Source of the DNA: a virus | Virus record (IMG/VR): IMGVR_UViG_3300047409_000726 | Coordinates: 1-64,000 of that record | Strand: one strand, 5' to 3' | DNA length: 64,000 nt | In this document: piece by piece, positions 9,168 to 17,415 of the stretch | How positions within the stretch are numbered: the stretch's first letter is position 1 | Layout: each line of letters begins with the position of its first letter | The notes under the pieces: generated by a model | What the model was told of the DNA's origin: nothing | Databases searched by the model: none | Seen by the model: only the letters and a program-made list of their open reading frames with translations | Position numbers and translations under genes: made by a program

Positions 9168-10619
9168 ATGCACGTACAACGCACATCGCAAGTTTCGCTG
9201 GCGCTCGGGTGGGATTTCGGAGCGCTCGCGTTCGGCGATCTCAGCTTCACGGAGCTCGGGGTGGGCGCCGAGCGCCAGTCTCGAGCAGCACAATGCGCTG
9301 GCCTGCCGACAGAGAAACAATGCCGAAGCATCCTGCCGCCGGGACAAGAACTCAGACAAGGTGAGAAGCTCGTGTCTCCGAACGGTAAGTACATGGCGAT
9401 CCTTCAAACCGATTCTAACTTCGTCATCTACAACGGCAGCCAACCACTTCGCGCGTGGGGGCAGAACGGCACGATCCGCGCGTTCATGCAAACCGATGGG
9501 GTGTTTGCTCTCTACGGTCCGGGTGATTCGCTCAAGTGGGATTCGGGAACTCAAGGCAACGGAGGCGCGCGCCTCGTCATGCAAGACGACGCGAATCTGG
9601 TCGTCTACGCACCGAACGGCCGCGACCTCTGGAGCAGCGAGACCAATGGTCCCCGCGTATACGAACCGAGCCGCAGCATCATCGACGTGATCACAGCTCC
9701 GACGCGATCTGCCGCAGAGGCAGCGATCTACGCGGCCACCGGACAGCACGTCACGGTCACATCGGTCAGCGTGAGCCCTGCGCAGATCGCTGCTGCCGTG
9801 CAAGCCGTCATGTCGTTCGTGCCCGTCATCGGCACAGGCATCAACGCGGCGATCGCCGCCGGTACCGCGCTCGCGAACGGCGAGAACATCACCGACGCAA
9901 TCGTAGCGGGTGCGAAGAACGCTCTGCCCGGCGGCCCACTAGCTTCTAAAGGTTTCGATATCGCCTACGGAGCTGTCAAAGCGATTGCGAACGGTCAGCC
10001 TCTCGATGAGATCGCACTCGCCGCGGCGCGAGAAGCGCTCCCAAGCGACGCAGCGAAAAAGGCGTTCGACATCGGCACCGCCATCGCACACGGTCAGAAC
10101 GTGCAGCAGGCGCTCGTTAGCGAGGCTGCGAGTTTTGCCGCCGGGCAACTCGACAAGATCGCGCTCCCGCCGATGCTCACCGAGGTTGCGCGGTCGATAC
10201 CGCCCGAAGCAACGCGCGTCGCGACGGCGATCGTCAATCACCCCGAGCTCGCCAATCTAGCGGCATCCGAAATCGCAAGACGACTAGGAACGAACGAGGT
10301 GACGGTCAACACCGCTTCGAAGGCCGTAACGGCCGCGAAGAACTCGAGCGCAATGGCCGAGCTCGCCAAGCTCACGCCGCAGCAGCAAAAAGATCTCGTC
10401 GCCTACATCGCGCTCGCACGGCTTACCCCCGATCAGCAAAAGCAACTCGCCGAGTATATCAAAGCGAAAACGAAGCCGAAGCCGCTCATGAGCGTTCACG
10501 AGACGACGCCCGCGAGAAAACCGGTCGTAGCGACCGCACCGAAAGCCGCCCCGAAACCAACGGTTACTGCGAGGGCCGGAGTTTATCCGCCGTACCCGAA
10601 GATGGGCGCGCACGTCTAG
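9168..10619 (+). CDS. B-lectin domain protein with Ala-rich repeat region; probable virion protein
   Basis: 483 residues. Residues ~60-165 form a bulb-type mannose-binding lectin domain with two QxDxNxVxY sites: LQTDSNFVIY and MQDDANLVVY; a third (MQTDGVFALY) is degenerate. Residues ~195-350 are hydrophobic and Ala-rich with a recurring unit of the form A...ALP...A.K.FD...A.A.G....A, repeated about three times, as seen in some phage internal or ejection proteins. The tail is Lys/Pro-rich. Sits at the end of the lysis-like cluster. Likely carbohydrate-binding and membrane-active; this is an inference. Confidence 0.75.
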   Translation: MHVQRTSQVSLALGWDFGALAFGDLSFTELGVGAERQSRAAQCAGLPTEKQCRSILPPGQELRQGEKLVSPNGKYMAILQTDSNFVIYNGSQPLRAWGQNGTIRAFMQTDGVFALYGPGDSLKWDSGTQGNGGARLVMQDDANLVVYAPNGRDLWSSETNGPRVYEPSRSIIDVITAPTRSAAEAAIYAATGQHVTVTSVSVSPAQIAAAVQAVMSFVPVIGTGINAAIAAGTALANGENITDAIVAGAKNALPGGPLASKGFDIAYGAVKAIANGQPLDEIALAAAREALPSDAAKKAFDIGTAIAHGQNVQQALVSEAASFAAGQLDKIALPPMLTEVARSIPPEATRVATAIVNHPELANLAASEIARRLGTNEVTVNTASKAVTAAKNSSAMAELAKLTPQQQKDLVAYIALARLTPDQQKQLAEYIKAKTKPKPLMSVHETTPARKPVVATAPKAAPKPTVTARAGVYPPYPKMGAHV

Positions 10620-10752
10620 GTGTCTCGGCGCTGTTGATCGCTTCCGAGCAAGACGCGCAGTAACCGGGCCTGAGTAGAGGATTCGCCCCCACGTGCGATC
10701 CCACGATCTGTAGCCGGTGACACCGTTTGCAAATCGACCGTTCCTTCGACAT
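10564..10752 (-). CDS. Small putative zinc-binding protein
   Basis: 62 residues with a CxxC (ICKRCH) and a second CxxC (YCASC) about 20 residues later, a plausible zinc ribbon. It starts 23 bp from the divergent gene at 10776 and its 3' end runs 56 bp into the lectin gene on the other strand. The Cys spacing is the main support. Confidence 0.5.
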   Translation of the reverse strand: MSKERSICKRCHRLQIVGSHVGANPLLRPGYCASCSEAINSAETPRRARPSSGTADKLRPSQ

Positions 10753-10763
10753 CGTCGTTCGGT

Positions 10764-10769
10764 TATTCT
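10764..10769 (+). promoter_or_regulatory. -10-like hexamer TATTCT before ATG 10776
   Basis: TATTCT ends six bases before the start codon, the same arrangement as upstream of 14466. No convincing -35 or Shine-Dalgarno sequence is seen. Confidence 0.4.
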
Positions 10770-10775
10770 ACACGC

Positions 10776-10955
10776 ATGGCTCGGAAGAAGCACGATCTGC
10801 CCGGCTGGTTCCCGTTCGCGATCGCGGCCGCAGCCGCCACGGCACTTTTCGCGGGCGCTCGATCGGGCTGGCGCCTCTCCGGCGATCAACCGAAGACCGA
10901 GCCGCCGCCCCCGCAAGGAGTCAACGACTGGCACGGTGTCGGCGCGTTCAGTTGA
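10776..10955 (+). CDS. 59-residue single-pass membrane protein
   Basis: Begins MARKKHDLPGWFPFAIAAAA, has one transmembrane helix (residues ~12-30), then a Pro-rich tail ending GVGAFS. It follows the pattern of the other small anchored proteins near 8176-9158. Function unknown; could be a holin- or spanin-like component. Confidence 0.6.
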   Translation: MARKKHDLPGWFPFAIAAAAATALFAGARSGWRLSGDQPKTEPPPPQGVNDWHGVGAFS

Positions 10956-10958
10956 GAA

Positions 10959-11081
10959 TCACTTCGCCGGTTTCTTCTTGCCCAATATCGTCGTGCGCTT
11001 CGGCTTGCGAGGCGGCGACGCGGGTTGTTTGCGAATTCGATCAAACCAGAATCGACCAGACTTTACTTTTGACTTTGCCAT
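10959..11081 (-). CDS. 40-residue very basic peptide
   Basis: Starts MAKSKVKSGRFWFDRIRK and is over a third Lys/Arg. AAGGAG lies 11 bases before ATG 11081, and that SD is formed by the end of the upstream gene. Last gene of the minus-strand chain. A nucleic-acid-binding role is a guess from charge. Confidence 0.55.
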   Translation of the reverse strand: MAKSKVKSGRFWFDRIRKQPASPPRKPKRTTILGKKKPAK

Positions 11082-11089
11082 TTTTCAGA

Positions 11090-11452
11090 TCACTCCTTGT
11101 CGTCGAACGTGCAACTCCACCCATCTTCACTCATCGTCATCTTTCGTTTCGATAGCGGCAACGCTTCCCATTTGCCATCCTTGAGCAAGTACCGATGGTC
11201 ATGTCCTTCGGTACACACGCCCTCCAAGTAGATGCCGCTGGAGATGACTCCGTCGGGTCCGGTGAGAGATTGAAGCGATACCGACGGAGCCACGGGTGCG
11301 GTGAACTCCCTGTGCGTGCCAGGACTGCCGTCGTGCGGCAACGTCCACTCGTTCCATTTTCCTTCCGTTGCCCACGCCGCGCCGCACGGGGCTAGCTCCG
11401 GCGCAGGAGGGCCGAGTTTACTGAGGTCGAAGTCGTCGTTCACGGTTCCCAT
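11090..11452 (-). CDS. Conserved-looking hypothetical protein
   Basis: 120 residues, acidic, with scattered Cys/His (PCGAAW, VCTEGHDHRYLL, WSCTFDDKE) that might bind a metal. Overlaps the upstream gene by 13 bp. No family recognised. Confidence 0.65.
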   Translation of the reverse strand: MGTVNDDFDLSKLGPPAPELAPCGAAWATEGKWNEWTLPHDGSPGTHREFTAPVAPSVSLQSLTGPDGVISSGIYLEGVCTEGHDHRYLLKDGKWEALPLSKRKMTMSEDGWSCTFDDKE

Positions 11453-11628
11453 TCTTGCACCTCTGTCAGCGCCATTTGAAACTCGAAAAACCAGTAGTGC
11501 GCGCCTGCAAAATGAAGTTCGTTGAGAACCTGCAAAGCCTTGAACAAGTAATACGTCACGTCACACAACGTGAGCGGATAGCCGCACCCATCGCAAAAGT
11601 GCTTGTCGGTATAGAGAGAATTAGGCAT
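11440..11628 (-). CDS. Small Cys-containing protein, unknown
   Basis: 62 residues starting MPNSLYTDKHFCDGCGYPLT. The CxxC near the start is followed by an aromatic helix. Overlaps both neighbours, fitting the coupled operon. Function unknown. Confidence 0.6.
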   Translation of the reverse strand: MPNSLYTDKHFCDGCGYPLTLCDVTYYLFKALQVLNELHFAGAHYWFFEFQMALTEVQEWEP

Positions 11629-11776
11629 CGCGCTGGGCCTTTCTCCTCATTTTCTCGCCCCGTCTCACCATTCTCCGCAGGCGCGACGGAAGTGTCCACA
11701 GGTACCACTTGCAGCGCAATAGATCGATCCACGCGACGACGTCGAGCCAGAGCCAGCGCAAGCGTTTACTCACCAT
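11621..11776 (-). CDS. 51-residue basic Trp/Leu-rich protein
   Basis: Begins MVSKRLRWLWLDVVAWIDLL and ends in a strongly basic stretch. It overlaps the upstream gene by 11 bp and the downstream ATG by 8 bp (ATGCCTAA). Amphipathic or membrane-associated by appearance. Supported by its fit in the overlap chain. Confidence 0.55.
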   Translation of the reverse strand: MVSKRLRWLWLDVVAWIDLLRCKWYLWTLPSRLRRMVRRGEKMRRKAQRDA

Positions 11777-11930
11777 TGCGCGGAGCCTTTCGTTCGAGCA
11801 TGCACATCGCGCACCCGTCTCGACCGTGCACGACGTTGTGTTTAGTGCAGGTCTGATGGTACGGCGTGTCTGTGCTCGGGGGCGGAGGGTAAACGAGGAC
11901 GATGTGGTGGTCGTCGATGGCGGTCTTCAT
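11766..11930 (-). CDS. Small Cys/His protein, unknown
   Basis: 54 residues from ATG 11930, which overlaps the upstream stop as ATGA (a longer start at 11978 is less likely). Contains C..H (TCTKHNVVHGRD) and CAMC, compatible with a zinc site. No family assigned. Confidence 0.6.
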   Translation of the reverse strand: MKTAIDDHHIVLVYPPPPSTDTPYHQTCTKHNVVHGRDGCAMCMLERKAPRNGE

Positions 11931-12607
11931 CCAATTCGACCTTCGAGAATCGACTGTTCGAGCGGCGTCATATCCCACTGTGCGACGACGGCGAAGAGCC
12001 CACTACCGAGCGCCCTCAAAAGAAACGGGTCAGGTGCCGGTGGGGTCTTCCTCCAAAGAGGCTCCCACATGACGAAGTAGTTCTCGAGATTTGCAGGACG
12101 GAACCTAGGCGGGATGAACGGCACAACGGCTGCGTACTGCTCAATCTGCCAAATGTTCTGCGCTCGACGCCATTCCCAGGTGACCTTCTCACCGAACAAC
12201 GACTGCGAAAACATCGTGTGCTTGGACTCAATGTCGTGCAGGTATCCGCGACGAGAACCGGTAAATTTGCACGCCGAGTTACCGTCCATCGTCGCTCGAT
12301 GGAATCGTACAACTTGAGCGTCGGCACGAACGATCGCGATCTTCGGCATGTGCGTGCCTTCGAAAAGCCCCGCGTCCCGAAGCACTGTGTTCATGTTGAA
12401 GACGCGACACCCGGCAGCGATGGCTGCGTACGCCTTCTTGAGCGCCTCGTCTTCGCGCTCGATCGCCGTCTTGGCAAGACGAGCGCGAGCGAGATTACCT
12501 TCTGCTTTGTCGAGACGTGCTTGCCTCAACTTTCGGACCGACGCTGCGTACTCGCGCTGCGCGCGCCTCGCCTCGCTGTAGCTAGCTTTCAACGGTTCGA
12601 CGTTCAT
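11927..12607 (-). CDS. Hypothetical protein with N-terminal coiled coil
   Basis: 226 residues. The first ~65 are a charged helix likely to form a coiled coil (RRAQREYAASVRKLRQARLD). The rest is mixed alpha/beta with aromatic patches (EKVTWEWRRAQNIWQIEQY). Overlaps both neighbours by four bases. I do not recognise the family. Confidence 0.7.
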   Translation of the reverse strand: MNVEPLKASYSEARRAQREYAASVRKLRQARLDKAEGNLARARLAKTAIEREDEALKKAYAAIAAGCRVFNMNTVLRDAGLFEGTHMPKIAIVRADAQVVRFHRATMDGNSACKFTGSRRGYLHDIESKHTMFSQSLFGEKVTWEWRRAQNIWQIEQYAAVVPFIPPRFRPANLENYFVMWEPLWRKTPPAPDPFLLRALGSGLFAVVAQWDMTPLEQSILEGRIG

Positions 12608-12897
12608 GTGTTTTCTCCTTCTACTTCGATGATCTTCGGCTCACTCTTGTCGGCGCCTAGTAGTGCGGATCTGAGAATTGCTTCGATGTCCTTCGGGTTC
12701 GTGTTGCTCCCGACGCCCACCCACTCACCTGTAACGTCCGTCACGGCGACGACGATGCGAGCGCCGCGCGGAAGTTTCTTCGCTGCGGCGTCGGCGATCG
12801 CCTGCGCTCGGCGCATAGCCTCGTCGCGCGGAAGATCGACGGGCACCACGAGCGCCTTTCGCTCTGCTTTCTTCTGACGCCGTCGCCGTGCGTTCAT
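12604..12897 (-). CDS. Small basic hypothetical protein
   Basis: 97 residues from ATG 12897 (ATGA overlap with the upstream stop). Basic N-terminus (MNARRRRQKKAERK), then a helix and a beta-alpha unit (GARIVVAVTDVTGEWVGVG). A longer frame upstream is shadow sequence. Function unknown. Confidence 0.65.
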   Translation of the reverse strand: MNARRRRQKKAERKALVVPVDLPRDEAMRRAQAIADAAAKKLPRGARIVVAVTDVTGEWVGVGSNTNPKDIEAILRSALLGADKSEPKIIEVEGENT

Positions 12898-13151
12898 CGA
12901 CGAGTCGTCCCTTCCGCCAAGACGACCTCGACGTACCGCCCCGGGATCAACTTCTCGCCCTCGTCCGTTTCCCCTTCGCCGGCCTTCCACGAGACGTGCA
13001 CGGCGTGGTCGTCGAAGGTGACGTCGCACACCGGGAGCTCTTTCTTCAACGCACGCCAGAGCTGCTTCGGCTTCGGGTGGTTGATGGTGACCTTCGGATG
13101 CGTCGCGAGCGCGATGCGGATCTGGGTCGTGAGAGCGTGGAGCGAGATCAT
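12894..13151 (-). CDS. Small hypothetical protein
   Basis: 85 residues, beginning MISLHALTTQIRIALATHP. Mostly beta by appearance, no motif recognised. Coupled by ATGA to the recombinase upstream and to the next gene downstream. Confidence 0.65.
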   Translation of the reverse strand: MISLHALTTQIRIALATHPKVTINHPKPKQLWRALKKELPVCDVTFDDHAVHVSWKAGEGETDEGEKLIPGRYVEVVLAEGTTRR

Positions 13152-14248
13152 TTTTTCTCTTCCTCCGGCGGCTCGCGGCGCGCGAGCGCTTCGTCGACGA
13201 GTCCTCGTGCGGCCGACTCTTCGATGAGCCCCGCACGGCGCACGTAGCCGAGCACTTCATTCGTCGCGCGGTGCCCAGTCGACTCCATGATGTCGGGGAC
13301 CTTGCGCCCGAGTTTGTACGCCGTCGTGACGAAGCCGCTTCGAAGTGAGTGCCCCCCGAAATCAGAGGGGTCTAACCCCAGCTTTTTCACGTAGTGTTGG
13401 ATCCGACGCGCGACCCCTTCGGGCGCGAGCGCCGCTTCCATGAGCGTCCCCGTCTGCATGTTGACGCCTCGGAACACCGGCCCCTTCTCTATCTTCGAGA
13501 GGGCCAACCAGCGCCTCAAGGAACGCACGGCGCAGTAGCGCTCGTCGCTGGCAGGGGTGAGGGCTACGACGAGCCCCTTGCCCGTCTGGTCGGCCTTGCT
13601 GCGTGGGATCCGCCAACTGATCCCTCCCTCGATCGATTCGAAGTGCTCGACACGTGCAGCAGCGATCTCGCTGCGTCGCCGACCGCCGCCGGCCCAGCCC
13701 ACGAGAATCATCGCGCGATCGCGAACTCCTCGGAGGTCGTCGGTTATCTGGTCGCACACACGGAAGAGCAACGCTTCGCCGTGCGCACCGAGATCTCGTT
13801 TCTGCTTTTTCGGTGCTGTCCCCTTGAGCCGTGCCAACGTGTCGAGCGTTTCACTGATAACCGGGTCTCTCCAAGGGCTTGTGTGTCCAGCTCTCTGATG
13901 ACCTCGACAAATGGCGGCTAGCGCGCGTCGGAGTGAGCTGTAGCTGAGGGGCCCCTTCGGTTTGCCGTTAGGAGTGTCCTCTGGCGCACGCCCCGTCTCG
14001 GCCAGCTCTTGAAGGTAGGCTCGGATAACCCTCGGCTCGGCCGGCAGCGGACGGACGCCGTGGCGAGCGCACCAAGAGGCGAAGCAGGCCAAGTCCAGCT
14101 CGTAGGCCCGCCTGGTGTTCGCAGGGACCGCGGCGTCGGCCGCCTCATCCGCTCGCTTGTCGAGCGCAACGAGCTCTTCCTGCGCGTCGCTGAGAGCGTC
14201 CGCGCCAGTCGGAACAATCCGGTTATCGGGATCGTGCACGAGAACCAT
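13148..14248 (-). CDS. Tyrosine recombinase / phage integrase
   Basis: 366 residues. N-terminal SAM-like core-binding domain (NTRRAYELDLACFASWCARH). Catalytic residues are visible: first Arg in GGGRRRSEIAA, the HxxR box in GHSLRSGF, the second His in STGHRATNEV, and the nucleophile Tyr in VLGYVRR. All four key positions are present, so it should be active. It leads the minus-strand chain ending at 10959. It could integrate the genome, resolve dimers or circularise it; I found no att site. Confidence 0.9.
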   Translation of the reverse strand: MVLVHDPDNRIVPTGADALSDAQEELVALDKRADEAADAAVPANTRRAYELDLACFASWCARHGVRPLPAEPRVIRAYLQELAETGRAPEDTPNGKPKGPLSYSSLRRALAAICRGHQRAGHTSPWRDPVISETLDTLARLKGTAPKKQKRDLGAHGEALLFRVCDQITDDLRGVRDRAMILVGWAGGGRRRSEIAAARVEHFESIEGGISWRIPRSKADQTGKGLVVALTPASDERYCAVRSLRRWLALSKIEKGPVFRGVNMQTGTLMEAALAPEGVARRIQHYVKKLGLDPSDFGGHSLRSGFVTTAYKLGRKVPDIMESTGHRATNEVLGYVRRAGLIEESAARGLVDEALARREPPEEEKK

Positions 14249-14453
14249 ACGTTATCACGCACCTGTTTTGGCTGTCCACAAGCCTCGCACACAGCGTCCA
14301 CAGTGCGTTTTCCGCGCGTACCCCCTGCGCGTTGCGATCGGCCTGCTACGGGCTTCTAGCGGCGCTTCCACGCGGCTTCGAGCGCGGACCGTGCCAGAGG
14401 CCGTTCTGACGACGTCCCCGCACGAGGGTCGCCGGCAGGCCCCGGAGAGGGTG

Positions 14454-14459
14454 TATTCT
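14454..14459 (+). promoter_or_regulatory. -10-like hexamer TATTCT before ATG 14466
   Basis: TATTCT lies six bases before the start codon, which would put the transcript start at the ATG. No clear -35. The rest of the 217-bp space between the divergent recombinase and this gene shows nothing further. Confidence 0.4.
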
Positions 14460-14465
14460 CCACTC

Positions 14466-15959
14466 ATGTCCGACCAAATCGTTCTCGCGTGGACCGTCAG
14501 CGTTGCAGGGACCCCCTTCGGACCCCTCCAAGCCCGAGCCCTCCTTCAAGCCGTCGCACTCTACCAAGACGACACGACCGATCCGGTGCTCGGGCAAATC
14601 TTCGGTCTCACCGTCGCCGACGATCAGACGACGAACGACGCGACGAGCGCGACGCGTACGCTCACGCTCAACATGAACGAACAGAACTCACCGACGGCGC
14701 CGCCGCCGTTCCCTTGTCGGCCGCGGACCTCGACGCTGCCCGTGCTCCCGTATCCGCTTCGCACGACGAAGACGCTCCCCGGTTCGTTCTTCGTTTCGAA
14801 TGGATCGAGCTCGGTCAAGACGTCGGCAACGCAACTGGCGTCACTCGTACCAGGCGACAGCATTCAGTTTCTGATTCAGGAAGGCGTCTTCTACACCGTG
14901 CTCGCGATCGTCGACGCAACCGAGATCACGCTCACAGGGCCGTACGCCGGCACGAGCGGGAACTCGGAAGCGTTCAAGGAAGTTACCGCGCCGTGCTCGC
15001 TCGATCACGCCGCGGTCTATTCGAGCGCCGACGACGACACGAACGGCGTGGCAACGACGCCAGCAATCGACCCCGGACCTGGCGCGCGTACGGTCGAGCT
15101 CACGTACTTGGACTCGAGCGGCGCGGGACCGTTCACCGCGCAAGCCGATCTCACGGGCCGTCGCCCGGCGCTCTTCGACTTCGGCGAGGCGCACGGAACG
15201 GACATCGCCGTGATCGTTAACCTCGCCATCGTGAGCGTCGGCGGATTCGCGAACAGCCTCGGTGAGATCACGCTGTGCGAGCTCTCGGGCGACTTGCCCG
15301 CCATCCCCGTGAACGCGACGCCAGGTACCGGCATCGGCGCAGGCCAAGGCGACCGTACGTTCTTCGTGCTCACCGACGAAGCACAGCTTCTCATCGAGCG
15401 GCACCTCGCGTACCTGCCGCCGAGCTACTTCGCGCTCGCACAGCAGGGCGCCGCGACACCGGCGCTCGAGGGCGACTTTCTCGTCACGACCGGATCGAAG
15501 GACGTACCGACGACCGAGGATCAAACGGGCGTCGTGAGCGGCGGTGACCTCATCGAGTTCGCCGATCAGATGGGCACGCTCTACACGGTCGATCAGGTGA
15601 CCCCCAAGATCATCCGGCTCACGACGGCGTACTCGGGGATCGACACGAACAACACCGGGCTCATGAACACCCCGAACAACAACAGCGTGCACACCAAGGG
15701 TAACCTCGGCGACGAGGTCATCAATAAACGGACCGGCGCTCGAGACGTTTCGCTTTCGGGAGCACCGCCGACCAACACCGAGCTCGCCGGGCCACTCGCT
15801 CAGTTCGTGGCGCTAGAGACCGCGTCACCGCCCCCGAACCCGCCCGGGGCACCCGCGACGGTGCCCGTACCGACGTTTCTCTCGGGGCTCTTCACGCGAA
15901 CGCTCCAGCTCGCCATGAAAGGCGTGCCCGTGACGCCGGCAACGATCTCTTTTGTTTGA
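14466..15959 (+). CDS. Probable virion structural protein with duplicated beta module
   Basis: 497 residues from ATG 14466. Composition (Thr, Ala, Pro, Gly, beta-prone) suits a virion or tail-associated protein. Two segments look like copies of one unit: around 120-155 (LVPGDSIQFLIQEGVFYTV...ITLTGPYAG) and around 360-395 (VSGGDLIEFADQMGTLYTV...IRLTTAYSG). Followed directly by a 2OG oxygenase gene. Precise role unknown. Confidence 0.7.
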   Translation: MSDQIVLAWTVSVAGTPFGPLQARALLQAVALYQDDTTDPVLGQIFGLTVADDQTTNDATSATRTLTLNMNEQNSPTAPPPFPCRPRTSTLPVLPYPLRTTKTLPGSFFVSNGSSSVKTSATQLASLVPGDSIQFLIQEGVFYTVLAIVDATEITLTGPYAGTSGNSEAFKEVTAPCSLDHAAVYSSADDDTNGVATTPAIDPGPGARTVELTYLDSSGAGPFTAQADLTGRRPALFDFGEAHGTDIAVIVNLAIVSVGGFANSLGEITLCELSGDLPAIPVNATPGTGIGAGQGDRTFFVLTDEAQLLIERHLAYLPPSYFALAQQGAATPALEGDFLVTTGSKDVPTTEDQTGVVSGGDLIEFADQMGTLYTVDQVTPKIIRLTTAYSGIDTNNTGLMNTPNNNSVHTKGNLGDEVINKRTGARDVSLSGAPPTNTELAGPLAQFVALETASPPPNPPGAPATVPVPTFLSGLFTRTLQLAMKGVPVTPATISFV

Positions 15960-16395
15960 GCTCCACCCCGACACGGAAGCGATCGGGTGCGCCGATCTCG
16001 TCGCGCGACTTCAACTCGAGCGCGCCCGAGACCCAGTAGGGCAGACCGCGAACCACTCCGTCGGCGGCTGGCAGACTCGCGCGTTTCGACTCGGCGCGGA
16101 CTGGCTCGGAGAGGCCATGTGGCGGCGCCTCGAGCGTTCTGGCGTCAGAAGCTCTCTCGGTACTTGCTGGGGCACCATCTTGCCCCCGGGCGCGGAGTAC
16201 ACGAAGCACCGACACGGCATCGGGCGAAATCTGATAGCGGTGTGGTGCCTCACGAGCAACAGCGGCGCGCTCCACGTAGAACCGGACGTCATCGTTCCGG
16301 ATCGCGCCGGGCAGTTAGTCGTTTTTCCGCAGAGCCTCTGGCACTGGGTTCCTAGCGTCGACGTCGAGCGTGTGACGATCGCTGCGAACCTCTAA
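15952..16395 (+). CDS. 2OG-Fe(II) oxygenase-like protein
   Basis: 147 residues from TTG 15952, overlapping the previous stop. The C-terminal half follows the family of putative 2OG-Fe(II) oxygenases: LPPGAEYTKHRHG, then SGALHVEP, PDRAGQLVVFPQSLWHWV and a terminal Arg in VERVTIAANL for the 2-oxoglutarate carboxylate. The second metal His is in LWHWV. Such enzymes hydroxylate proteins or small molecules. Target unknown; a virion protein is next door and a collagen-like fibre is elsewhere in the genome. Confidence 0.75.
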   Translation: MFELHPDTEAIGCADLVARLQLERARDPVGQTANHSVGGWQTRAFRLGADWLGEAMWRRLERSGVRSSLGTCWGTILPPGAEYTKHRHGIGRNLIAVWCLTSNSGALHVEPDVIVPDRAGQLVVFPQSLWHWVPSVDVERVTIAANL

Positions 16396-16404
16396 CCCCT
16401 CTCA

Positions 16405-17301
16405 TCAGATCGCCTCTTGTACTTCGGGGCCCATACTCTTGAAGTGAAGCGCCCACGTGCGCGGGAACGCCTTCGAAATAGCGTCACCGACGCACCAGGC
16501 ATACTGTCGGATCTCGAACTGCGCGTGCGGATCCATGCGAAGCGTGAGAAACGCGAGCCAGTTACGAAGGTTTCCGGTCGCGCGCATTCGCGAGTAGCGA
16601 GCAACGGGCGTGTCGATGCGCGCTATCTCCTTCGCGACGCCGTAGGAAAGCATCTGTTCGTAGGTCGCGTAGACACGCTGTTGTTCCTCGCGAATCATCT
16701 CTTGGATACTCTCAGCGGCAACGCGCTCATAATCGTTCGCTCGTAGTCCGGGGATTTCGAGCGCGCCCTTGCCACTCGCTTGCCGGTTCCCGCTCTTCTT
16801 CGCCGAGTCTACGATGCGCCGAACGCTCGGCACGTAGTGCAGGTTCGGCATCTGCACATACCGAGCGCTCATCTCGCTGTACGACTGCGTCCGGTGCCGG
16901 TGCCACTCGCGGTACACCATGATCGGCGCTTGGCACTCGATCGTGAGCCCGGCGAACTCGAACGGGGTCGAGTGCTTGTGCTCGTAGAGGTACGCGAGGA
17001 GCTTCGCGTCGCCGGGGATCGATCCTTTGCCGCCACAGTCGTGACAACTGTGGCGCTCGTCACTCACTGAATCTTTGAGCTCCCCTTCTCCTGTTCCGTT
17101 GCAACTCGGGCACGGGCCCGGCTCCCAACCTAGGAATCCCTTGTCCGTCGACATGCGCGCCGTCTCGATGATCTCCTCGTCGGAGCCCCAAGTGCGCTTC
17201 ACCTTGAGATAGCCACGGTCGAGCACGTCGTAGCTGAGGTTGTCGCGCAATCGCCACTCTCGTTCACCTTCGTATGGAGCGTTTTCTACGTGAAGTTTCA
17301 T
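16405..17301 (-). CDS. thyX: Flavin-dependent thymidylate synthase ThyX with zinc-finger insertion
   Basis: 298 residues. The ThyX signature is HRHRTQSYSEMSARY, with the surrounding YEHKHSTPFEF and the C-terminal NLRNWLAFLTLR also typical. It makes dTMP from dUMP using FADH2 and methylene-tetrahydrofolate. Unusual: between residues ~62 and ~98 there is an inserted Cys-rich loop, CPSCNGTGEG ... CHDCGGKGS, two CxxCxGxG motifs as in DnaJ. AGGAGA precedes the ATG. The next coupled gene set includes dNMP kinase and a MazG-like protein, so this is a nucleotide module. Confidence 0.93.
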   Translation of the reverse strand: MKLHVENAPYEGEREWRLRDNLSYDVLDRGYLKVKRTWGSDEEIIETARMSTDKGFLGWEPGPCPSCNGTGEGELKDSVSDERHSCHDCGGKGSIPGDAKLLAYLYEHKHSTPFEFAGLTIECQAPIMVYREWHRHRTQSYSEMSARYVQMPNLHYVPSVRRIVDSAKKSGNRQASGKGALEIPGLRANDYERVAAESIQEMIREEQQRVYATYEQMLSYGVAKEIARIDTPVARYSRMRATGNLRNWLAFLTLRMDPHAQFEIRQYAWCVGDAISKAFPRTWALHFKSMGPEVQEAI

Positions 17302-17343
17302 ATTCTTCTCCTATCGCTCGGCGTCCAGCCGAGAAAGTACAGA

Positions 17344-17415
17344 CTACGTTGAGCTCCGGCGAAGTCGCCGCTGATCTTTGACCATCTCGTTCCGTCGCGT
17401 GATCGTGATTCTCAT
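17344..17415 (-). CDS. Possible 23-residue basic peptide
   Basis: ATG 17415 overlaps the dNMP kinase stop as ATGA and the frame closes after 23 codons (MRITITRRNEMVKDQRRLRR...). Only the overlap and charge support it; it may simply be spacer before thyX. Confidence 0.3.
   Translation of the reverse strand: MRITITRRNEMVKDQRRLRRSST

Noticed and set aside
13918-14301. Minus-strand frame beginning with CEACGQ near the integrase start
   Set aside because: The Cys pair is suggestive, but the rest is a shadow of the recombinase N-terminus.
13148-14465. Phage attachment site next to the tyrosine recombinase
   Set aside because: No direct repeat or core site stood out in the flanking spacers.
14841-15692. 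283-residue minus-strand open frame opposite the virion protein
   Set aside because: Arg/Glu/Val-rich shadow of a biased plus-strand gene; no motif, no start context.
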